Part shown: in pieces, positions 60,735-64,000 of the stretch
How positions within the stretch are numbered: the stretch's first letter is position 1
How the letters are laid out: each line of letters opens with the position of its first letter
Assembly: GCA_023151275.1 (NCBI GenBank)
Contig: JAKLJI010000001.1
Span: 396,409-460,408 of the forward strand
Source: Bacteroidia bacterium
GTDB lineage: Bacteria > Bacteroidota > Bacteroidia > UKL13-3
Direction of reading: 5' to 3'
DNA length: 64,000 nucleotides
The notes under the pieces: model-generated
The model's database searches: none
What the model saw: the letters and a program-made list of their open reading frames with translations, nothing else
Told to the model about the DNA's origin: nothing
Program-made: the position numbers and the translations under genes

Positions 60735-62603
60735 TTAAGATGAACGATAGGGCATTTCAGGTGGAGACTTCAGGTGTGGCCCTAAAAACACCCGTGCATA
60801 AACGCGGATAAGTGCAATTCCGCTAACAATAAAACCTAATGAAACCATGGTGGCCAAAAAGGCTTGGTTTTCGTGAATATGTCCAAATACCAAATCTATA
60901 CCAATAAAGGTACCGCTAATGGGAAAGCCGGATACAGCAAGGCAGGATAAGAGTAAAAGAACAGCAAGCTTTGGATGATATTTTATATGACCGTGAAACT
61001 GGTCTAGGTTGATTCCTTCTTCAAGTTTTTTCATCCTTCGCAGGACCAACCAGCCACTAATTCCGCCAATAGCAACACCACTTAGGTATAGAATAAGTTC
61101 TTTTGCTCCCACCTTTTCATTGAAGGAAATTGCTAGTGCAACCCAGGTATGATTCATCAAAACCAGCGACCAGGCCAATGTCGTTTGACGGCGTTCTGTA
61201 AAGGCTTTTAATACCAGGAGTAATCCAATGCCGGCAAAAATTTCTGCCAGGTAATGGTGAATATACACCGGAATATTCTGCTGGTAGAAAGAGCTGATGA
61301 GTGCAGGAATAAAACTCAAACCAAATAACAGGAGGGCTCGATTAAGGTTAAGATTTCCAAGCTTTTTGCCAAGTTGCTTGAAGGGTTGCCAGTAATAGGT
61401 GTACATCAAGGTATCTAGGTTCCATTCTTTGAGGGATAGTACGTATAAGCTGTACTCAATTCGCTTGGGCCAACTGTCTTCCAGGCTAGGCTTCCTTGGC
61501 TCAAAATGGAAAAATTGTTCGCGAATGCGATAAGCTACAACCGATGGTGATATGAGCAATTGGTAGGTTCTGAGTAAAGCATTGCCTGCAAAATGGTAAA
61601 GTGCAAGGTTGTGAAAGCCAAGAGCTGTTTCCAAAAACATAAGTCCAATCTGCGCTATTGATGAATAGGCAATTTGCGTTTTAACAGAACTTTGAACCCG
61701 TGCAATCAGGTTGGCAATGATGGCAGTTGCAATTCCTAAAGCGGCTACAAGAACCCGCATGGTATATTGCATCTCCCAAAGATGATGTGTTCTGATAAGC
61801 AGGAACAAACCAATATGTACCGAGAGGGAACCATAGAAAATTGCACTGGATGGAGTTGGACCTTCCATGGCTCGTGGCAACCAGGATGAAAAGGGCAATT
61901 GTGCCGATTTTACTGCTGCTGAGAGCAAAAGCATCAGAGCAATAAAAGTTCCGGTTAGGGAATGGGTTTGAAAGGATTCAATCCAAGCGGGAATCCTTTC
62001 AAGCTTAAGAAAAGTGATATTCTCACCAAATAAATGATGGCTTAACCACATTGCCAAGATCAGACCAACATCTCCTATGCGGTAAACAGAGAATACCTTT
62101 ACTGCATTTTTTACGGGCAAATACCGGTTGCGGTAAAAGGCAATCAGGAGAAATGAAGTGATTCCTAGAATTTCCCAACCCATAAAGAGCGTTTCCAAAT
62201 TTCCTGAACAAACCGTTAGTGTATAGCCGGTAAAAAACAGGAGTATGGTATTGAAGAATCGCTTGTACCCGCTCTCTTTGTGCAGGTAGTATCGACTGTA
62301 ATAGGCCACCAGAAAGGTTAAGAATGAACCAACCAATAAGAAAACCAAAGTTAGTTTATCAAAGAAGAAATCAATAAAAAATTCGTAGTGTTCATTGCTA
62401 AATAGCACCACTTCCTTGATGTTTAAGTGCGGATGTCCATGTATCAACCAGTAAACCGAGAAAACACTTAAAATGCCCAGATGCAAGCCGGTTACTAAAA
62501 AAGCAAGTGTTGACAACGCATTCTCATTGCGTGATGGAATAATCAGGCTTAAGAGAAATCCCGTAAAGGGTAGAAGTATCAGGATGGGAAGTATATGGTT
62601 CAT
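60735..62603 (-). CDS. dabB: DabB, proton-conducting membrane subunit of the inorganic carbon pump
   Basis: 622 residues related to NuoL/MrpA-type proton channels, with about 16 hydrophobic segments (LPILILLPFTGFLLSLIIPS at the N-terminus, GWEILGITSFLLIAFYRNR, AAVKSAQLPFSSWLPRAMEGPTPSSAIF). The last segment has the conserved HG-x-PLPxxAMxGPTP-like motif of the family. It forms the energy-coupling membrane part of the DAB complex with DabA. It overlaps the stop of dabA by 4 bases (ATGA), typical of dabAB. It is not part of a complex I operon. Confidence 0.88.
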   Translation of the reverse strand: MNHILPILILLPFTGFLLSLIIPSRNENALSTLAFLVTGLHLGILSVFSVYWLIHGHPHLNIKEVVLFSNEHYEFFIDFFFDKLTLVFLLVGSFLTFLVAYYSRYYLHKESGYKRFFNTILLFFTGYTLTVCSGNLETLFMGWEILGITSFLLIAFYRNRYLPVKNAVKVFSVYRIGDVGLILAMWLSHHLFGENITFLKLERIPAWIESFQTHSLTGTFIALMLLLSAAVKSAQLPFSSWLPRAMEGPTPSSAIFYGSLSVHIGLFLLIRTHHLWEMQYTMRVLVAALGIATAIIANLIARVQSSVKTQIAYSSIAQIGLMFLETALGFHNLALYHFAGNALLRTYQLLISPSVVAYRIREQFFHFEPRKPSLEDSWPKRIEYSLYVLSLKEWNLDTLMYTYYWQPFKQLGKKLGNLNLNRALLLFGLSFIPALISSFYQQNIPVYIHHYLAEIFAGIGLLLVLKAFTERRQTTLAWSLVLMNHTWVALAISFNEKVGAKELILYLSGVAIGGISGWLVLRRMKKLEEGINLDQFHGHIKYHPKLAVLLLLSCLAVSGFPISGTFIGIDLVFGHIHENQAFLATMVSLGFIVSGIALIRVYARVFLGPHLKSPPEMPYRSS

Positions 62604-64000
62604 GCCTCAACTCCTTTCTTTATAAACACAGGAAGATTGCCCTCTTGTTCTTCATACAATTGCTCCTCATGGATAAGTACGGGTAGTTCTTCATCAACAA
62701 GAGTGAGTTCTTGGAACTGCCTATTTTTAAAGAGATAAATCTTTCCTGTTTCGGGATGAATTGCCGTTAGAATTATCCATTCGTTTATAAACCAGCTGGC
62801 AGTTTCAGGTGATTGATTTAGAATTTGTAGAATCAATTCCGGGACTTGCTCAATAATCATCAGCAAACGTAAAGGGTCGTGAATTTCTATCATTTGCGAT
62901 GGGAGCCCGGGTCTTAGGTCTCCATCAGCCCCATTCGCAAGACCAATAAGTCCCATAACATTGTGTGGTAGCTTACTTCCGGCACCAAGTTTTTGATTGT
63001 CAACCCGAGAAAAATAGTATTCCAGATTAATACCTCCACAAACTGGTGCAGCTGCTTTAAGTATGCCAAGCAACAAACTTCCGTCAGGGTCGTTTTTGGG
63101 GTCGTAAGAGTTTAAAAAAGCTCTTCTATCCAGGTAAACATTGCGGGTTAAGCGTCGGCTTCCAATAATGCACAGGCAATTGCTGGCATGGTTTAACTCG
63201 GGCCTTGGCTCAAACAAAGAAACCACGCGTTTACGTATGCGGGAATGAACCAATGCAGCAGGACCTTTTGACTTGCTACTTACCAAACGCCTTGAACGTT
63301 CCTTGGCATTGATGTCTAAAGCAGCAATAAAGTGTTTTTCATTTTCCTGATGCTGTTGTTTCAGGTTCTCCGGTAAACTTTCAATATCGTAGAAAACAAT
63401 ATCGTCGCTTGCTGTATCGTGCAGTGCGCTAACAAATCGGGTACTCTCAGGGATACTTATTCCTTTTTGTTTAAGCAGCTCACGCACTTTTTCATGGTTG
63501 GCCATAAAGGCAAATACCCGTGCATTAACACTTCCCGGTCTTCCTGAGCAAGCGCCGCAATCGTAAGCCGCATAATAAGGATTGTTGATACTGCTTGAAC
63601 CATGTCCAACTACATAAACCAAATCAGCAAAGTTTTTGGTAAATCCAATGCTGTTGAGTTGTCCCAATACTCGGTCTGCCATTTCCTCAACCGTGAATCC
63701 AAGTTGCAAACCGTTTTCAAGCTGTGGAACATCATCCGCTTCAATTTTTAATTGCGTAGCATGGTGCATGTGTTTGAACGAGGAAGCCGCAGCTGCCGAC
63801 ATGGAAGGTCGAAACAGGTTGTTAAGTAGTTTGAGAGCTGTCCAAGGTGCAAGCAGTTGTGCAGTTAACCAACCCGTCCAAAGTGAATGCGAGCGTTGAT
63901 GAAAATGTGCATCCTCTTCGCTGTGCGAATCTGCTTCTGTTTCAACAATTAAGTGATTGGGAAAAACAGGTGCAGGACAGACTTTATCGAGAAATTTTCC
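62600..64000 (-). CDS. dabA: DabA (DUF2309), zinc subunit of the inorganic carbon pump; N-terminus beyond the right edge
   Basis: At least 466 C-terminal residues; the frame stays open to base 64000 and the N-terminal half is missing. It contains the carbonic-anhydrase-like zinc site: H in VVGHGSSS and C in YDCGACSG, 15 residues apart, exactly the spacing of His524 and Cys539 of the Halothiobacillus DabA. The other two ligands (Cys-x-Asp) lie in the missing part. DabA is proposed to hydrate CO2 to bicarbonate in the cytoplasm in one direction, driven by protons through DabB. Confidence 0.9.
   Translation of the reverse strand, partial: GKFLDKVCPAPVFPNHLIVETEADSHSEEDAHFHQRSHSLWTGWLTAQLLAPWTALKLLNNLFRPSMSAAAASSFKHMHHATQLKIEADDVPQLENGLQLGFTVEEMADRVLGQLNSIGFTKNFADLVYVVGHGSSSINNPYYAAYDCGACSGRPGSVNARVFAFMANHEKVRELLKQKGISIPESTRFVSALHDTASDDIVFYDIESLPENLKQQHQENEKHFIAALDINAKERSRRLVSSKSKGPAALVHSRIRKRVVSLFEPRPELNHASNCLCIIGSRRLTRNVYLDRRAFLNSYDPKNDPDGSLLLGILKAAAPVCGGINLEYYFSRVDNQKLGAGSKLPHNVMGLIGLANGADGDLRPGLPSQMIEIHDPLRLLMIIEQVPELILQILNQSPETASWFINEWIILTAIHPETGKIYLFKNRQFQELTLVDEELPVLIHEEQLYEEQEGNLPVFIKKGVEA

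Overview
The window is chromosomal DNA of a Bacteroidota bacterium, most like the Flavobacteriales or a relative; the order is not certain. The evidence is type IX secretion sorting domains of both kinds (CHU_C-like at 13591-15300, type A at 33882-34565), a TonB-dependent receptor with a CarboxypepD_reg-like N-terminus followed by a DUF4249 lipoprotein, a DUF2723/GT117 membrane glycosyltransferase, many short signal-peptide lipoproteins, and -7 promoter boxes of the TAnnTTTG type. I see no tRNA, rRNA, CRISPR array, insertion sequence or prophage.

Layout. 1-9.5 kb: the start of mutL, a GH3/beta-lactamase fusion, an RRM protein, a lytic-transglycosylase-like protein lacking its catalytic Glu, gatA, tatA, an RluB-type pseudouridine synthase with a long disordered N-terminus, and a lipoprotein. 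9.6-20.1 kb: a plus-strand block with a dicarboxylate/amino acid symporter, an M16 peptidase pair, a T9SS substrate, ybeY, mnmG, a methyltransferase and an Ig-like lipoprotein. Three ParB-site-like palindromes lie at 14.5-15.7 kb, one over the mnmG start codon. 20.1-20.5 kb: a gene-free AT-rich stretch with DnaA-box-like words and an 11-bp inverted repeat. Sampled base counts suggest that the G/C strand bias changes sign here, so I propose it as the replication origin (oriC). 20.5-31.8 kb: pheS and a deoxyhypusine-synthase-like gene, then minus-strand pyrF, an outer-membrane protein, DUF4249, a TonB receptor, an amino acid permease, gmhA and dsbD.

32-46 kb: a LysM glucosaminidase, a T9SS cargo protein, a phosphoserine phosphatase/dehydrogenase-like/ACT fusion whose dehydrogenase part has lost its catalytic residues, rlmB, GT117, a flavoprotein, metG and hypothetical genes. 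47.4-53.6 kb: a tight operon of FabG-like reductase, an atypical ketosynthase III, a sodium:solute symporter, an acyl-CoA ligase and a helical protein, probably for uptake and CoA activation of an organic acid. 53.7-57.7 kb: lipoproteins, a beta-barrel protein and an alpha/beta hydrolase. 57.8-64 kb: a minus-strand operon dabA-dabB-sulP-porin, which looks like an inorganic-carbon uptake module with its own outer-membrane channel.

Five genes have a perfect TAnnTTTG box only 4-6 nt before the start codon, which suggests leaderless transcription is common here. The strongest points for follow-up are the oriC/parS region, the carbon-uptake operon, and three enzymes with missing catalytic residues (transglycosylase, dehydrogenase, ketosynthase). 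Promoter, origin and function statements are inferences from sequence and known families; no search was run.
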